From Stenotrophomonas maltophilia (GTDB lineage Bacteria > Pseudomonadota > Gammaproteobacteria > Xanthomonadales > Xanthomonadaceae), in the NCBI RefSeq assembly GCF_013464485.1, contig NZ_RAUX01000016.1, forward strand, positions 89,935 to 153,934: a DNA stretch of 64,000 nucleotides. The letters run 5' to 3'. The notes below the pieces were generated by a model. That model saw nothing but the letters and a program-made list of their open reading frames with translations, was not told the DNA's origin and searched no databases. The first letter of the stretch is position 1; each line of letters opens with the position of its first letter. The position numbers were made by a program, and so were the translations under genes. Shown here in pieces: positions 62,919 to 64,000 of this stretch.

Positions 62919-63650
62919 GTGAGGGTAGTCATCGCCGATGACGAACCGCTGGCGCGCGAGCGCCTGCGCAGTCTGCTGGCCGCGCAGGAGGGAGTGGATG
63001 TGGTGGCCGAGGCCGGCAACGGCGAACAGGCCCTGCACGCCTGCGCGGAACTGCAGCCGGACCTGGTCCTGCTGGATATCGCGATGCCCGGGCTGGACGG
63101 GTTGGAGGCGGCCCGTCATCTGGCCAGCTTCGAGCCGCGCCCGGCCGTTGTGTTCTGCACGGCCTACGACGCGCATGCGCTGTCGGCGTTCGAGGCGGCC
63201 GCCATTGATTACCTGATGAAACCGGTACGCGCCGAGCGCCTTGCTGCCGCGATCGCACGTGCACGCACGTTCCTGGCCGGCCGCGATGGCCGGCAGCAGG
63301 ACCACGGCGGGCAGCAGGCGCGCAGCATGCTGTGCGCACGCCTGCGCGGCAGCCTGCGCCTGATACCGCTGGACGACATCCACTACCTGCAGGCCGAAGA
63401 AAAGTACGTGGTGGTGCACCACGCGCGCGGCGAGGACCTGATCGAGGAGTCACTGAAGTCGCTGGAGGAGGAGTTCGCCAGTCGTTTCATCCGCATCCAC
63501 CGCAACTGCCTGGTGGCGCGGCACGAACTGGTGGAGCTGCGCCGCGGCACCGGCGGGCAGGTGCAGGCGGTGCTGCGGCATGGCAGGCAACCGCTGGAAG
63601 TCAGCCGCCGCTGCGTGGCGACGCTGAAGCAGGAACTGCGGCATCTGTGA
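62919..63650 (+). CDS. AlgR-type LytTR response regulator
   Basis: A 243-residue regulator from a GTG start. The receiver domain (about 1-118) has the acidic pair Asp8/Asp9, the phospho-acceptor Asp53 (LLDIAMPGLDG) and Lys in YLMKPV; the LytTR DNA-binding domain (about 140-243) has QAEEKYVVVHHARGEDLIEE and FIRIHRNCLVARHELV. It acts with the preceding kinase. In related genera hemC/hemD follow; the window ends too soon to see this. Confidence 0.93.
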   Translation: MRVVIADDEPLARERLRSLLAAQEGVDVVAEAGNGEQALHACAELQPDLVLLDIAMPGLDGLEAARHLASFEPRPAVVFCTAYDAHALSAFEAAAIDYLMKPVRAERLAAAIARARTFLAGRDGRQQDHGGQQARSMLCARLRGSLRLIPLDDIHYLQAEEKYVVVHHARGEDLIEESLKSLEEEFASRFIRIHRNCLVARHELVELRRGTGGQVQAVLRHGRQPLEVSRRCVATLKQELRHL

Positions 63651-63748
63651 GTGTTCCGCGCGGCCTGCGGCCGCGACTGCTTCGAAATCAACCGCAACCG
63701 CAACAGCAACTGCAACAGCGGGTTGTCGGCTCTGTGCTGTTGCGTGTT

Positions 63749-63934
63749 GGGTGAGGCGGGATGGGCGGGCGGGACACGCCGTAAACCCCCCTCCGGGGTC
63801 CGGCCCAGCCGCTGGCGGCTGGGCGTTCGGGCGCTTGCGAAGCAGTGCTTCGCAAGCAAAGCGCCCTCACCCATGGGGGCTCGATGGCGCCATTCATGGC
63901 GCCAACGGTCCCGCCCGCCCATCCCGCCTCACCC
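63749..63934. repeat. Large nested palindromic element
   Basis: A 27-bp perfect inverted repeat (63749-63775 with 63908-63934, core GGTGAGGCGGGATGGGCGGG) encloses four smaller hairpins: 63785-63799 (ACCCC/GGGGT), 63803-63824 (GCCCAGCCGC with GCGGCTGGGC), 63833-63857 (GCTTGCGAAGCA with TGCTTCGCAAGC) and 63886-63903 (GGCGCCAT with ATGGCGCC). It fills most of the 350-base gene-free right end (63651-64000), which shows no gene. Confidence 0.85.
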
Positions 63935-64000
63935 TCGCGAATTTCCCGGTGACGGACGGCAAAAGCATTGGTGTTATCGGCTTGGAAAGAGGGGTCAGAT

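Overview
The window reads as chromosomal DNA of a Stenotrophomonas species, most likely of the S. maltophilia complex. The reasons are the high GC content, the xanthomonad-style gene order (tsaC-topA-...-smg-dprA-LysM next to def-fmt-rsmB; opgH followed by an AlgZ/AlgR-type pair), and repeated 'GTAG' stem-loops matching the S. maltophilia SMAG/REP elements. I see no prophage, insertion sequence, integrase, rRNA or CRISPR array. One tRNA (CAU anticodon, probably tRNA-Ile2) is present.

Layout. 0.1-8.7 kb: a membrane protein with a sigma-like N-terminus and a DUF3106 protein, a MATE efflux pump, SppA, a small lipoprotein, an SDR oxidoreductase, two DUF4124 secreted proteins and TsaC. 8.8-19.3 kb: information-processing core (TopA, Smg, DprA, peptide deformylase, Fmt, RsmB) with two GYF-domain membrane proteins between topA and smg and a LysM protein beside def. 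19.3-28.9 kb: envelope genes (ArnT-like and GT4/GT2 glycosyltransferases, a CDP-glycerol-glycerophosphotransferase-like protein, a lauroyl-transferase-like protein), a YdbS/YdbT-like PH-domain pair, RibA and Dtd. 28.9-31.5 kb: rpoD, a small protein and the tRNA. 31.6-39.4 kb: accessory-looking stretch with several unrecognised proteins, DoxX, H-NS, a DsbB-like protein, GST, an AraC/EamA divergent pair and a regulator resembling AbiEi_2-type antitoxins. 39.6-51.8 kb: large TonB receptor, DUF2383 protein, CmlA-like chloramphenicol exporter, S8 autotransporter, small Cys-rich secreted protein, VOC protein, TetR with its DHA2 pump, KGG stress protein. 52.1-58.7 kb: sugar epimerase-like protein, orphan chemoreceptor with several HAMP-like units, DUF2628 protein and a FepA-like siderophore receptor. 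59.2-63.7 kb: opgH, a serine esterase and a LytS/AlgZ-AlgR two-component system in one probable operon.

How the parts fit. The best-supported functional modules are: the def-fmt-rsmB translation unit; a lipopolysaccharide-core/surface-glycan block at 19.3-24.1 kb; the TetR-MFS unit with two adjacent 17-bp palindromes; and the osmoregulated-glucan/AlgZR block at the right end. The most unusual items are a GYF domain fused to an unprocessed pilin-like domain (12.5-13.3 kb), two divergent glycosylation genes whose start codons share one CATG, SMAG repeats that supply the stop codons of two genes, an orphan AbiEi_2-like regulator beside a TonB receptor, and a 186-bp nested palindromic element at the right edge.
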